64,000 nt of DNA, from contig NZ_SUPK01000003.1 of assembly GCF_005049045.1 (NCBI RefSeq), positions 310,001 through 374,000 of the forward strand, in the 5' to 3' direction. Both the position numbers and the translations under genes were made by a program. A model generated the notes under the pieces. That model saw nothing but the letters and a program-made list of their open reading frames with translations. It did no database searches and was not told where the DNA came from. Origin of the DNA: Cohnella pontilimi. GTDB taxonomy: Bacteria > Bacillota > Bacilli > Paenibacillales > Paenibacillaceae. This document shows, piece after piece, positions 34,142 to 43,351 of this stretch (positions are counted from its first letter, which is position 1; each line of letters starts with the position of its first letter).

Positions 34142-36202
34142 TCAGCCAATGATCAATAATCCGTCGTCCCCTAGACGTGCGGTCACATTGGGCGTCTGTA
34201 CCGAAAATTTATGCATCCGTTTGCCGACTTGAATGATCGTGCCTTCCATGGCCATTTCAATCTGAATCGTTTCCCGATCGGGGACGACGATCTTGGTACC
34301 CACGCCGCCTCTGGTTCCCGCTTCCCCGATCCTCACCCCTTTGGAGGCATGAATTTCTCCTCCGCGGACAACGCCTTCCACATCGATGCTTCCGGCTGCG
34401 CGAACTTTCGAATGGTACGTCCCCCGTGTCGAAATGCTGATGTCTCCGCTGCAGTACAGCTCACTGTTATGAACATAGCCGGCTTTGATGAAACAATCGG
34501 ACTCGTCGTCGCTGTCGCGACTCAGGATATAATGTTGTTCTACCGTGTCTGTCAGTCGGCTAAAATCTTCGACCGACGCCAAATTCGAAGCATTCATCAT
34601 GACGAAGCCCTTATGTAATTGCTCCCGCAGCTGCAGCCAATCGGCGTCCAGAATGTCGGCTCCGCTGTCGATCTTCTGAATGAACGAAGTCATGATCACC
34701 GGAAACGATTTAAACTTTCCATCGCACAATATTTTGATCAAAGACCCCAATCCTGACCTGGAGAAGGATGAGACTTTAAATGCCGAAACCGTCTGGAGCT
34801 GTTTAATGGCGGCTTCCATTTGTCTTAATTGCGGAATCAGAGCCCCCAAAATTTCATGGAGCTCGGCGAGCAGCAAAGTGCTCTTCCCTGAGGTGATTTC
34901 GCTTCCGATAATATTGTTCTTTACAACAACGGAGCCACCGGAGCTGATTTTCGCCGAATGGACATTTTGATGAACCCATACATTGCCCATCGCCTCAACG
35001 AGCATGCCCTCTTGGACCGAGCCCAAAACTTCCACATCTCCGACATAGCGGATGTTCCCGACTTCAAGATCGATATCCTTCCCGATGAGCAGCTTAGGAA
35101 CAACGGAAATTCTGGCCGTCCTTCCCTTCAACTTGATTTCCGGTTGTCCCGCCTCCGTGGCGATAACCCTCGATCCGTCTTCCAGCACCAGAACGCCGAT
35201 GCCTTCGTTCAAAACAAGAGGAAAAACTTCGGGAGGAACAACCACTTCTCCGGTGACCGTGGTCCCGGGCGTTCCGGGTACGGGCGGTTCAATCATCCCT
35301 AACACTTGTCCGCGTTCGACGGATGGAAACTCTTGAAACTCCCGGTAATCCACTGTGCCGTCCGTACGTTCTTTTAATCCCTTCTTGATTTCGACCTCTT
35401 TCAGCGGAACGAAATGCCCATGTGTACCTGGCGTTGGGGGAGTCCCCCGCGCAATGACAAACGTTCCCGGATGAACGCACGCGCAAGCCTTGGCGACTTC
35501 GGTATAGTCAACCCCGTAAACGACCCCGATCTCCCTGAGTTTTTCCGTGACCTGCCTGGTGTCGATATCGGTCACAACCGTCTTCTTTTCTACGATTTCG
35601 AGTTGGATATAAGAATCCGGGGCTTTGTCCTTTAGCTTGCGTTCCATTCGAAAACCGGGAACGATCTTTAAGGACGCCTCCATTTTGTCCGGGCTGATCT
35701 GGAGTTCCCATTCGGGCGCTTGCACGTCTTCTTCGAGTTCCACCCTCAGATCGTCGCTTTGTTTGATAATGACCGTTTTCTCCGCGAGCTCGTTATTTTT
35801 ATACAACCGCACGTCTTTCCCCGGCGATAGCAGGGGATACTTATCCGGCGCGTCCTTACAGTGAATCCGCCCGTTCGTTACCCACACTTTGCCCGACAAA
35901 TCCTCGGGTTCCGGAGGTTTAACCAGCTGCTTTGATTGAAGAAGCGCAGCAATCGAAGCTTGCTCCGGCAATGTCAGATTCCGAACCTCCTGTTCGGGAT
36001 CCGTCTCTCGGAAATCGGCCTTTCCCGCCGTCACCCGTACGACCGCCGGTCTTGCACCCAACCCCAGAATTCCTTTCGATTCGTTTTCGATAATCTCAAT
36101 CTCTACCTGATCTATCGTTTCGTTCAACAGATTCAATGCCAGCTTCACGGCTTCTTTGACTGTCTTCCCCTTGGAAATGATACTTTTTCCCTGCGGTGCC
36201 AT
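34142..36202 (-). CDS. Jag-N / FapA (DUF342) domain protein
   Basis: A 686-residue protein. Residues 1-60 are a Jag N-terminal domain (SIISKGKTVKEAVKLALNLL, key GKTVKEAV). The middle and C-terminal parts match the FapA/DUF342 family, with a beta-helical stretch (VEVLGSVQEGMLVEAMGNVWV... repeated turns) and a late SGDISISTRGTYHSKV region. FapA proteins affect flagellar assembly or polar processes in other bacteria. Here it lies between a PP2C phosphatase and a STAS gene, so it may be a target or scaffold of the switching module (inference). Confidence 0.85.
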   Translation of the reverse strand: MAPQGKSIISKGKTVKEAVKLALNLLNETIDQVEIEIIENESKGILGLGARPAVVRVTAGKADFRETDPEQEVRNLTLPEQASIAALLQSKQLVKPPEPEDLSGKVWVTNGRIHCKDAPDKYPLLSPGKDVRLYKNNELAEKTVIIKQSDDLRVELEEDVQAPEWELQISPDKMEASLKIVPGFRMERKLKDKAPDSYIQLEIVEKKTVVTDIDTRQVTEKLREIGVVYGVDYTEVAKACACVHPGTFVIARGTPPTPGTHGHFVPLKEVEIKKGLKERTDGTVDYREFQEFPSVERGQVLGMIEPPVPGTPGTTVTGEVVVPPEVFPLVLNEGIGVLVLEDGSRVIATEAGQPEIKLKGRTARISVVPKLLIGKDIDLEVGNIRYVGDVEVLGSVQEGMLVEAMGNVWVHQNVHSAKISSGGSVVVKNNIIGSEITSGKSTLLLAELHEILGALIPQLRQMEAAIKQLQTVSAFKVSSFSRSGLGSLIKILCDGKFKSFPVIMTSFIQKIDSGADILDADWLQLREQLHKGFVMMNASNLASVEDFSRLTDTVEQHYILSRDSDDESDCFIKAGYVHNSELYCSGDISISTRGTYHSKVRAAGSIDVEGVVRGGEIHASKGVRIGEAGTRGGVGTKIVVPDRETIQIEMAMEGTIIQVGKRMHKFSVQTPNVTARLGDDGLLIIG

Positions 36203-36234
36203 GAAAACTCACCTCCTGACTCATGGTCATGCAG

Positions 36235-37041
36235 TTAGACACCCCGTTGATCGCCATCCGCTTTCAGGATCACCATCGTAATGTCATCCTTTTGGGGTAA
36301 ACCTTTCGTAAATTCATTCACTTTTTCGACCACCGCGTTTTGGATGGCCTCTGCCGTTTGACGGCTTTGTTCTACAAGAATTCCAGAAAGCCGGTCCAAT
36401 TTGAACATCTCTCCCTGGGCATTTTGCGCTTCCACGATGCCGTCGGTATACAAGAACACGAGATCGTCCCTTTGAATGTGCGAGGTTTTTTCCTTGTAAA
36501 TTTGTCCCGGCAATCCCCCGATCATGACACCCTTCAAAACCGGAAGCGTGACGGTGCCCACGTCGGAGCGGACCACAATCGGCATACTGTGGCCGGCGTT
36601 GGCATACACGAAAGTACCGGTCGCCGGCTCCCAATCCGCGCAAAAAATCGTCACGAAAGATCCCAGCTTTCGAAGATCCTTATAGATTGCGTCATTCATC
36701 ATCGTGAGCGTTTGACCCGGACCTTGGGCCGCTCCCGCCGCGCTGCGGAATGCCCCCCTGGTCAGAATCATCAGCATCGCCGCCGGAATTCCTTTGCCCA
36801 TGACATCCCCGATGAGGATGCGAATCCGGCCGTCCCCGAGCGGATAAAAATCGAAATAGTCTCCGCCGATCAGCCGGGCGGGGATGGAGATGCCCGATAC
36901 TTCGCCGGTTGGCAGTTCGGGCTTTTCGCCGTTCAAGAGCTTCATTTGAATATTGCGTGCCAATTGAATCTCGCGCTGCAGCGCTTTATGCATGGGCGCA
37001 GACTGGGATTCGTCAAACGATTGGGATTTGGTTTCCGGCAT
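36235..37041 (-). CDS. PP2C-type serine phosphatase (SpoIIE/RsbU domain)
   Basis: A 268-residue phosphatase. After a short helical N-terminus (LQREIQLARNIQMKLLNG) the PP2C domain shows GGDYFDFYPLGDGRIRILIGDVMGKGIPAAM (about 60-92; key metal-binding Asp in GGDYFDF and GDVMGKG), then NAGHSMP and the final KDDITMVILKA. It should dephosphorylate the STAS proteins on either side. The ATG at 37041 lies four bases after the STAS stop; a longer in-frame extension would run across the STAS gene and is not credible. Confidence 0.92.
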   Translation of the reverse strand: MPETKSQSFDESQSAPMHKALQREIQLARNIQMKLLNGEKPELPTGEVSGISIPARLIGGDYFDFYPLGDGRIRILIGDVMGKGIPAAMLMILTRGAFRSAAGAAQGPGQTLTMMNDAIYKDLRKLGSFVTIFCADWEPATGTFVYANAGHSMPIVVRSDVGTVTLPVLKGVMIGGLPGQIYKEKTSHIQRDDLVFLYTDGIVEAQNAQGEMFKLDRLSGILVEQSRQTAEAIQNAVVEKVNEFTKGLPQKDDITMVILKADGDQRGV

Positions 37042-37045
37042 GCAT

Positions 37046-37357
37046 TTAGCGCCCCCTCTTGCGAAGGGACTCCAGAATTCGAAAAACGCCCACCGTGTCG
37101 AATAATTCTTTGATGTTATCGTCGAGACCTGTAAATTTAACGGCAGCATCTTGTTCATGAGCGCTGTGGATGATGAGCAAAATGGCTCCAATTCCGGTGG
37201 AGTCAATGAAATCCAGCGCCGAAAAATCAACCACAACTTCGCCGGTTTTCTCCGGTATACTGGGCTCGAATCCGTCAATGGTGGAATAATCCATGACACC
37301 GGCCAGCTTAAGAACCAAAGTGTGACCCTTCTGTTGTTCTTCGATATGCAAGGGCAT
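37046..37357 (-). CDS. STAS domain anti-sigma factor antagonist
   Basis: A 103-residue protein with the motif FIDSTGIG around Ser53, the expected phosphorylation site in SpoIIAA/RsbV relatives. It lies between the HAMP sensor and the PP2C gene, so it is the most direct candidate substrate for both that phosphatase and the RsbW/T-like ATPase. GGAGGGA precedes the ATG. The two STAS proteins of the operon differ in sequence and may have separate partners. Confidence 0.9.
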   Translation of the reverse strand: MPLHIEEQQKGHTLVLKLAGVMDYSTIDGFEPSIPEKTGEVVVDFSALDFIDSTGIGAILLIIHSAHEQDAAVKFTGLDDNIKELFDTVGVFRILESLRKRGR

Positions 37358-37389
37358 CCGTTCATCCCTCCTGTCTATTTCTCTTTGTT

Positions 37390-38958
37390 TTACAGTTTGA
37401 ATTTCGCAAGTTTCTCCAGCAGATCGCCCGATATGTCGGACAACTCAGTAGATTGGGCATGCAAGGACTTAAACAAGTCGGACAACGTAATCGTGATGTC
37501 TGTCGTGCTATTCGATCTCTCTTTCGCGATATCGCGTATCTGTTCTACCTTCTCCAGCAGTTCCCGAGATTTCGCGTGATCTTGTGCTTCGAGATGTTCC
37601 TTTATTTGATCCAGGAAATAATAAACTTCCTCGACGGATCCCCTCACTTTGGAGGTGTTTTCCATAGATAACGTAAAGGCCTTTTCCACCGATTGATTGG
37701 ATTCCGTTTCAAGCATGAAGGCAAGCCTTTGGGCCCGGGTCGCTGTGTCATATGTATCCGTCAAAACATGGTTTAGGCTGTCGACCATCTTATTCGCACT
37801 TTCCGACAGGCTTCCCAATTCGCCTTTATCCTTCAGTTCACTCTTTGCGGTAATGTCCCCGGCCTCGAGACGAGCAATTTGTTTCATGATCTTCTGTATG
37901 TTCGAATAGATCCGGCTAAAAAAGCTGGCGGTCAACATGAAAAGCGCGATCAGCGAGACGAATCCGGAAATCGCAATGATGATGGCATGCCGGTAAATCG
38001 GCCAAGCCATTTTGTCATAGTCCAGCGCAATGTATAGCACACGATCTTCCTTGATCGGTGAAAAAACTTTATACGTCCCTTTATCACGATAAGCCTTCGC
38101 CGTCGGACTCTTCATCATGTCAACCAAAATTTGGGTGTCACGACTGTTTTCGAATGTATATTTGCCGTTCACCACTTTCGTTAGCGGCGGATACATGTTT
38201 TCGGCAAGAGACGGATCGGCAAAAACCCTTGGGTCCAAAACGGCAATTTCCATGGCATACGGATGACGTTCAAGCACTTGCTTAATCCAGGAGTCAGGTC
38301 CGACATCCTGCATAAACTTGTACACTTCGTCCGCTTCGATGTACGGATCAATCAAATAATCCAAATCCTCGGAACGATAATAGCCATATTTAAAAAATGC
38401 AGGCTCGACTCCATGGGATCCCGATTGAGAGATGTAGAGCGTTAGCATGTTATTGGACAAAAAACTGATCTTATTGGCCGCTTCGTCCGGCAGCTTTTGT
38501 CCGCTCATAAAGAGATCAAACATCTGATAGGCATATGGATTTAACCCTTTGATCGAAAAACCGATTTCTTTCGGATCGGTTGCCCTGGCACCCACAATAT
38601 CCTCTTTTGTCCGGACAAACAGCGTAATGCCGGCCACACCGACTTCATCTCGGATGCTCGATAATTGGTCATTCGTGATTTGGTCGATCGATTTTCCCCG
38701 AAGCTTATCGGCAATGCGTTTGGCGTAGGACTCTAATTTCAAATCAATTTGATGTTCGATGGACAGAGAAGCCGTATCCGTCTCTTTGATGCCTTGCCGG
38801 ATCGATTCCGAAATCATTGCCGCTTGTTGGTCGATGTCCTTCTGAACGTTGTTCGACATAACCCAAACCTGTATACCGCCCGTGATCGCAGCAATGGTCA
38901 CCATGACGGCCAATATCCGTATAAAAAACTGACGCCGCAGCGTTGATTTTTTCCTCAC
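37390..38958 (-). CDS. Membrane HAMP sensor resembling a chemoreceptor without signalling tip
   Basis: A 522-residue protein with membrane helices at about 12-32 and 324-347, enclosing a 290-residue extracellular domain of Cache-like length. A HAMP domain follows (about 350-400), then about 120 residues of predicted coiled coil. The highly conserved chemoreceptor tip that binds CheA/CheW is absent, and there is no kinase, cyclase or phosphatase domain. It starts with GTG after AAGGGGATCAA. Its output must go through a partner; the STAS/PP2C genes directly downstream are the obvious candidates (inference). Confidence 0.8.
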   Translation of the reverse strand: MRKKSTLRRQFFIRILAVMVTIAAITGGIQVWVMSNNVQKDIDQQAAMISESIRQGIKETDTASLSIEHQIDLKLESYAKRIADKLRGKSIDQITNDQLSSIRDEVGVAGITLFVRTKEDIVGARATDPKEIGFSIKGLNPYAYQMFDLFMSGQKLPDEAANKISFLSNNMLTLYISQSGSHGVEPAFFKYGYYRSEDLDYLIDPYIEADEVYKFMQDVGPDSWIKQVLERHPYAMEIAVLDPRVFADPSLAENMYPPLTKVVNGKYTFENSRDTQILVDMMKSPTAKAYRDKGTYKVFSPIKEDRVLYIALDYDKMAWPIYRHAIIIAISGFVSLIALFMLTASFFSRIYSNIQKIMKQIARLEAGDITAKSELKDKGELGSLSESANKMVDSLNHVLTDTYDTATRAQRLAFMLETESNQSVEKAFTLSMENTSKVRGSVEEVYYFLDQIKEHLEAQDHAKSRELLEKVEQIRDIAKERSNSTTDITITLSDLFKSLHAQSTELSDISGDLLEKLAKFKL

Positions 38959-38971
38959 TTGATCCCCTTCT

Positions 38972-40441
38972 TCATCGATGATCTTGTTCTGCGTAGAGTT
39001 GTCTTAACGCGACTTTATCTGTTTTTCCGGAAATGAGAGGCAGACTCTCTATGATTTCGATATGATCGGGCACTTTATATCTCGCAATTCTCGTCTTGCA
39101 ATGCTCATAGAGTTCCGCGTGTTCGAACGGACTGTCCGCGACGACGAACGCCACCACCATCTCTCCAAATACCGGGTGGGGCACCCCGACGACAGCCGCT
39201 TGAACAATGCAGGGATGATCAGTCAGCACTTTTTCTACTTCACCTGGTACAACCTGAGCTCCGCCTTTTTTGATCAAATCCTTCTTTCGTCCGATGAGGA
39301 CGATTTTGCCGCCTTCGCTTGGCTCCGCCAAATCTCCGGTTTTTAACCAACCGTCCTCCGTTACCGCGTCCCGGGTCATGCCCGGCTGATTGTAATAATT
39401 TTTGAATAATGTAGGGGTTTTCACCAATAGCTCACTCATTCCATTTTCTTTCAAAAACTTGACTTGTACCGAAGAATCGGGCTTCCATTCCAGTTTGCCT
39501 CGGAGATCTGCGGTCATGACTCCGCCGGCCTCGGATAAGGCGAGCACCCCGATAAATCGGGCATGCTTTAATAATGCAAACTCGTTAACTGCACCTTCAG
39601 ACACCATTTCCCCGACCAGATAACATTCATCCAAATTTTGAAACACGCCCGGCTCCAGGTGCTGTGTCATCGTGTACAAAGCTTTCAAGATCGACGGGGT
39701 AGACAAAATTTTATTGCAGCCGGTTCGTTTCATCGTTTGGGCTATTTGCGGCAGATCGAATTTGCCGGGAACGACAAATCGGAACCCCGTGTGAATGGCG
39801 GATAATAATCCGCAAAACCCAGCAACCAGCGTTAACGGGGGAACGTTAAACAAACGGTCGGTAGATTTCATATTAAGCATCCGCGGATAAACTTCCAGAT
39901 AAGGAATCAGATTTTCCTGACCGACCACAACCCCTTTGGGAATACCGGTACTGCCCGAAGTGAAAAAAATAAAATCCCGGTATAAATCGTCTTTTACCGC
40001 GGGTACGCCGGGAAAGTCCGTCCTTTGCCATTCATATTCGTTATTGGCTTCGTAAATCGTGCACTGAACTCCGCTTTGCCGCTGCCAATCCCGGATCAAT
40101 CTCGAAAACGACACACCCGGGAGTTCGGAAATTGTGAATATGTAATGAGGTTTGACGGCATCCAAAACCGCGGATAAATCCCCCGCTCTATACTGCAACG
40201 ACAACGGCACGAGGACCCCGCCCCGTTCATTCACGGCAAAAATGACGGAGGCATAATGAAACACGTCTGGAATGAGCAGCACGACTCGTTGTCCGCTCAA
40301 ATCGACACCGGGACCCAGCATTTCCAGCACCCGGTTTTTGCCCTCGATGAAATCACGGGCCGTATAATCGCGGTCCGGAGTGCTGAGCACCGTGGTGTTC
40401 AAGTGTTGCGGATTCACACAAGCGTCCAATAAAGCTTTCAT
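38972..40441 (-). CDS. AMP-dependent acyl ligase of the ANL superfamily
   Basis: A 489-residue adenylating enzyme. Motifs: FFTSGSTGIPKGVVVG (phosphate loop), ALSEAGGVM (A5 position), DGWLKTGDLAEPSEGGKI, and a C-terminal domain with YKVPDHIEIIESLPLISGKTDKVALR whose lysine completes adenylation (key SGKTDK). It overlaps the acyl carrier protein gene by four bases, so it probably loads an acyl or aryl acid onto that carrier rather than onto CoA. The acid is unknown. Confidence 0.88.
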   Translation of the reverse strand: MKALLDACVNPQHLNTTVLSTPDRDYTARDFIEGKNRVLEMLGPGVDLSGQRVVLLIPDVFHYASVIFAVNERGGVLVPLSLQYRAGDLSAVLDAVKPHYIFTISELPGVSFSRLIRDWQRQSGVQCTIYEANNEYEWQRTDFPGVPAVKDDLYRDFIFFTSGSTGIPKGVVVGQENLIPYLEVYPRMLNMKSTDRLFNVPPLTLVAGFCGLLSAIHTGFRFVVPGKFDLPQIAQTMKRTGCNKILSTPSILKALYTMTQHLEPGVFQNLDECYLVGEMVSEGAVNEFALLKHARFIGVLALSEAGGVMTADLRGKLEWKPDSSVQVKFLKENGMSELLVKTPTLFKNYYNQPGMTRDAVTEDGWLKTGDLAEPSEGGKIVLIGRKKDLIKKGGAQVVPGEVEKVLTDHPCIVQAAVVGVPHPVFGEMVVAFVVADSPFEHAELYEHCKTRIARYKVPDHIEIIESLPLISGKTDKVALRQLYAEQDHR

Positions 40442-40674
40442 TTGTCCTCATCCCTTGTAAGTACTTGATATAATTTACCGACGGTCGCCATATCTTCCGA
40501 GCCCGCCAGGACATCCATCCCCAGCCGCATCTCCTGCGTGAGCCCGACGATCAAATTCACCATCTGCAAGGAATCGATGCCCAGGTCATCCCGAAAAGAC
40601 GCGTTTTCTTTGATCTCTTGCAGAGGGGTGTGGGTATAGTCGGAAATAAACCGGCAAAAAGCTTCAAACGTCAT
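40438..40674 (-). CDS. Acyl carrier protein
   Basis: A 78-residue carrier protein. The attachment motif GIDSLQMVN places the 4'-phosphopantetheine serine at Ser35. It overlaps the adenylating ligase downstream (ATGA) and the hydrolase upstream (ATGA), so the three form a tightly coupled cassette. It is too short and too isolated from fatty acid synthesis genes to be the housekeeping AcpP. The carried acyl group is unknown. Confidence 0.88.
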   Translation of the reverse strand: MTFEAFCRFISDYTHTPLQEIKENASFRDDLGIDSLQMVNLIVGLTQEMRLGMDVLAGSEDMATVGKLYQVLTRDEDK

Positions 40675-41726
40675 TTTTCATCCTCCAAAAACCAATGCGC
40701 CGACAATTGACGGATTTCATGCAATTTAAAATTGCAGCAGTGGCCTTCATCTTCATACTCGACCAATCGTTTTCCCTGCGGGAGCTTGTCGTACAGCGCG
40801 TGAAGCTGCTCATCTTTAACCATCACATCCCGGTTGCCGTGAAACAAGAACACGGGGCTCGATTGTCCGACATCCCGCATATCGGGTAAAGGTCTCTTAT
40901 ACGGTTCCTCGAGAAGATAAGACAACCGTTCCGTGAAATAATCCGGCATTGGAACGTCGCTTTCCAATGCGGGACTGACCGACACCGCCTTGCTCACCTT
41001 CGGATGGCGGCTTCCCCATATCGCCCATGCCGCCCCCGAGCTGGTCCCGAATAAATATATCCCAAGCCCGGGAAATTCCGCGGCGGCAAACTCGATCACG
41101 CGGTTCACAAACCGTTCCCCTGTTTGACGCGACATCTTCAGTTGACTCTGCAGATAAGTCTCGCCCTGTCCCGGACCGTCAAAGCTGACCGCAGCGAATC
41201 CCAATCTCGCAAAATCCGTTTCATAGCTGAACAGCTCTTCTTTGGACGAATCCATCGGCGTCAGGATGACGACACAACCTCGGGGACGTTCAGGCTTCCG
41301 AATTCTGCCGATGCATAACTTGTCGTCTAAGCGGAAGACGACTTTGCGGATCGTATCTTCGGCCTTGCGATCGGCGTTGTCGAAAGCTTCCGTGCAGCTG
41401 GAAAACCAGTGTTTCTTTTGCACCCCGGCCTCTGGATAGATCCACTGTGCCAAGTTATAATGCAATCCCGCCATCCGAAAGGCATGCTCAGCATGCAGCT
41501 CGTCCTGCGCCGCTTCGGCCTGAGATTCATAAGACCGCGCCCGTTCGGCCAAGTATTCGACCCAATCTTCCACGCCTTTCACTTTCCGCCGAAGCCCGGC
41601 AACCGTCTCTTTTTCCATTCCGTGTGCGATCCAGCGATCCCAGAAACCTTCGAAAAGCAGACTCGTCATGAGCGTTTTTTGTATCGTCAGGTGAACCGCC
41701 GGATTAAACGGCAGATGATCTTTCAT
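40671..41726 (-). CDS. Alpha/beta hydrolase
   Basis: A 351-residue hydrolase. The first 150 residues are helical and unlike common thioesterases; the second part is an alpha/beta fold with FDGPGQGET, nucleophile elbow GTSSGAAW, an Asp in FHGNRDVMV and the histidine in DEGHCC. The layout resembles FrsA/DUF1100-type and acyl-transfer hydrolases. It overlaps the ATPase gene by 23 bases and the carrier protein gene by four. It may release or transfer the acyl group from the carrier (inference). Confidence 0.82.
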   Translation of the reverse strand: MKDHLPFNPAVHLTIQKTLMTSLLFEGFWDRWIAHGMEKETVAGLRRKVKGVEDWVEYLAERARSYESQAEAAQDELHAEHAFRMAGLHYNLAQWIYPEAGVQKKHWFSSCTEAFDNADRKAEDTIRKVVFRLDDKLCIGRIRKPERPRGCVVILTPMDSSKEELFSYETDFARLGFAAVSFDGPGQGETYLQSQLKMSRQTGERFVNRVIEFAAAEFPGLGIYLFGTSSGAAWAIWGSRHPKVSKAVSVSPALESDVPMPDYFTERLSYLLEEPYKRPLPDMRDVGQSSPVFLFHGNRDVMVKDEQLHALYDKLPQGKRLVEYEDEGHCCNFKLHEIRQLSAHWFLEDEK

Positions 41727-42624
41727 AGCTCAGTTCGCCTTCTTTCCGGTGAAATACGAGTATCAAGGTGGAGCCTTCGTCCGGAATCGTGGATAGCAGC
41801 ACCTGCTCCGTCATTTTCATCATCAGGGTAAAGCCTTGTCCCAGCGACTTCTTGGTGGAATATCCCGCCAACAGCGTCGTTTTCGGAAGCAGCTTGAGTG
41901 GAAATCCAGGGCCTTTATCCTCAACCAGTACATGAATGCCGGATTCGGTTTCGACAACAAGCATGCGTCCTTCCCGGGCGTGTTTGAGAATATTCGTGAT
42001 CGCTTCGGAGATGACGAGAAGATGGCTCATGACAGCCGTCGACGGCACACCGATGTCGAGCAGGCACTGTTTGGCCATGTCCCGGGCTTTCGGAATATCC
42101 GCGCGTTCGACAATGGGGGCCGAGCAGAGCAGTTTTCCTTCTTTAAATCGCTCTACTTCATCTTGCCGGATCAGCAAAAACTTTCGCTGCGTGACCGCAT
42201 AAATGACATCACGGTACACCTGCCAAACTTCCTCGTCTGCGGAATGTTGTTGAACCGTCGAGGATTTCGAGAGGGAAGGAAGATACAGAACGACGTCGTG
42301 CTTAATTTCCTCGTATGTTTCCAATAGACACCGATGTACCTTATCGGAAAGCTGCAACTCTTTCGCTTTGAGGTATACATCTTCTTCCTGAGCTATCCAG
42401 GCCAACAAACAAGCAGCAAGATTCGTCGGATGCTCGGCATTCGTTACGTCCGTTCGTAGCTTGAACGCCAAATAATTCTCAATCCACGTGATCAAGGCGC
42501 GGTTCTGGTTTTCGTGGATGGTCTGGAAAGGTTTCACCGCCGGCTCAAGCGTTTGCGAAACCGGCGGCTTATCCTCTTTGTCGGCCGTGAATATTTTGTT
42601 GAAAATGGATTTCACAAGTGACAC
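41704..42624 (-). CDS. RsbW/RsbT-like ATPase (anti-sigma kinase type) with helical N-terminus
   Basis: A 306-residue protein. The C-terminal 140 residues are a HATPase domain of the anti-sigma-factor kinase type: N-box SEAITNILKHA, G1 VEDKGPGF, G2 region KKSLGQGFTLM. The first 165 residues are mostly helical with no recognised domain. RsbW- or RsbT-type kinases phosphorylate STAS proteins, and two STAS genes plus a PP2C gene lie in the same operon. It has no histidine H-box, so it is not an ordinary sensor kinase. Confidence 0.87.
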   Translation of the reverse strand: MSLVKSIFNKIFTADKEDKPPVSQTLEPAVKPFQTIHENQNRALITWIENYLAFKLRTDVTNAEHPTNLAACLLAWIAQEEDVYLKAKELQLSDKVHRCLLETYEEIKHDVVLYLPSLSKSSTVQQHSADEEVWQVYRDVIYAVTQRKFLLIRQDEVERFKEGKLLCSAPIVERADIPKARDMAKQCLLDIGVPSTAVMSHLLVISEAITNILKHAREGRMLVVETESGIHVLVEDKGPGFPLKLLPKTTLLAGYSTKKSLGQGFTLMMKMTEQVLLSTIPDEGSTLILVFHRKEGELSYERSSAV

Positions 42625-42631
42625 ACGCCCC

Positions 42632-43351
42632 TTACAAAATACCTAATGGAGGCATAATCAAGATTTCATCGATGCTGGAGCCCTCTGGCTGGCATAAAAT
42701 ATATACAATGTGTCTGGCTAACGATTGAACGGGAATCATGTTCGACAGATCCGGCTTTTGTGTCATCCCGTCCCAGAATGGAGTGGCCACCGCTCCGGGC
42801 AATACAGCCGACACCTGAATTCCTTTGTGCCGCAATTCGGCTTGCATCACCCGTGTCAGCCCGAGTACCCCGAACTTGGAGGCGGAATAACCGGCGCAGC
42901 CGGCAAGAGCAGTCGTACCTGCCACGGAGACGACGTTGACGATGCGTCCCGCTTCCTGTTGCAGCATATGTTGTCCGAAATATTTGCAAGTGAGAAACGT
43001 GCCTCTCAGATTCACGGTGATCATTCGATCGAAATCTTCCGACGATAATTCCAGCGCAGCTTCGAAGACACCGGTTCCCGCGCAGTTGATTAACGCGTCT
43101 ACTCGGCCGAACTTCGCCACGGACGCTTCCACAAAACGAACGACAGATGATTCACTGGTCACATCCAAATCAAGAGCCAGCGTGTTCGCCCCCAGTTCGG
43201 TGGCCACCTGATGCAATTCGTCGGTATTTCGGGCTCCGAGAACAAGGTTCGCTCCCAAACCCGCCAATAACGCCGCCGTTTCTTTGCCAATGCCCCGTGA
43301 TGCGCCGGTAATGGCCACTGTTTTGCCCTTAAGCTGCTGGAAGTCAATCAT
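42632..43351 (-). CDS. Short-chain dehydrogenase/reductase (possible sepiapterin reductase role)
   Basis: A 239-residue classical SDR. The cofactor motif is TGASRGIG (15-22), then NCAG, catalytic Ser in NVVSVAGTTA and the YSASK tetrad, ending IMPPLGIL. Its gene overlaps the 6-pyruvoyl-tetrahydropterin synthase gene by four bases and follows folE, so it may perform the sepiapterin-reductase step to tetrahydrobiopterin. That role is inferred from context; SDR specificity cannot be read from sequence alone. Confidence 0.85.
   Translation of the reverse strand: MIDFQQLKGKTVAITGASRGIGKETAALLAGLGANLVLGARNTDELHQVATELGANTLALDLDVTSESSVVRFVEASVAKFGRVDALINCAGTGVFEAALELSSEDFDRMITVNLRGTFLTCKYFGQHMLQQEAGRIVNVVSVAGTTALAGCAGYSASKFGVLGLTRVMQAELRHKGIQVSAVLPGAVATPFWDGMTQKPDLSNMIPVQSLARHIVYILCQPEGSSIDEILIMPPLGIL

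Noticed and set aside
36235..37365. A 376-residue version of the PP2C phosphatase
   Set aside because: The first 108 codons would run in another frame over the STAS gene, which has a clear domain and ribosome site; the shorter start at 37041 fits the family.
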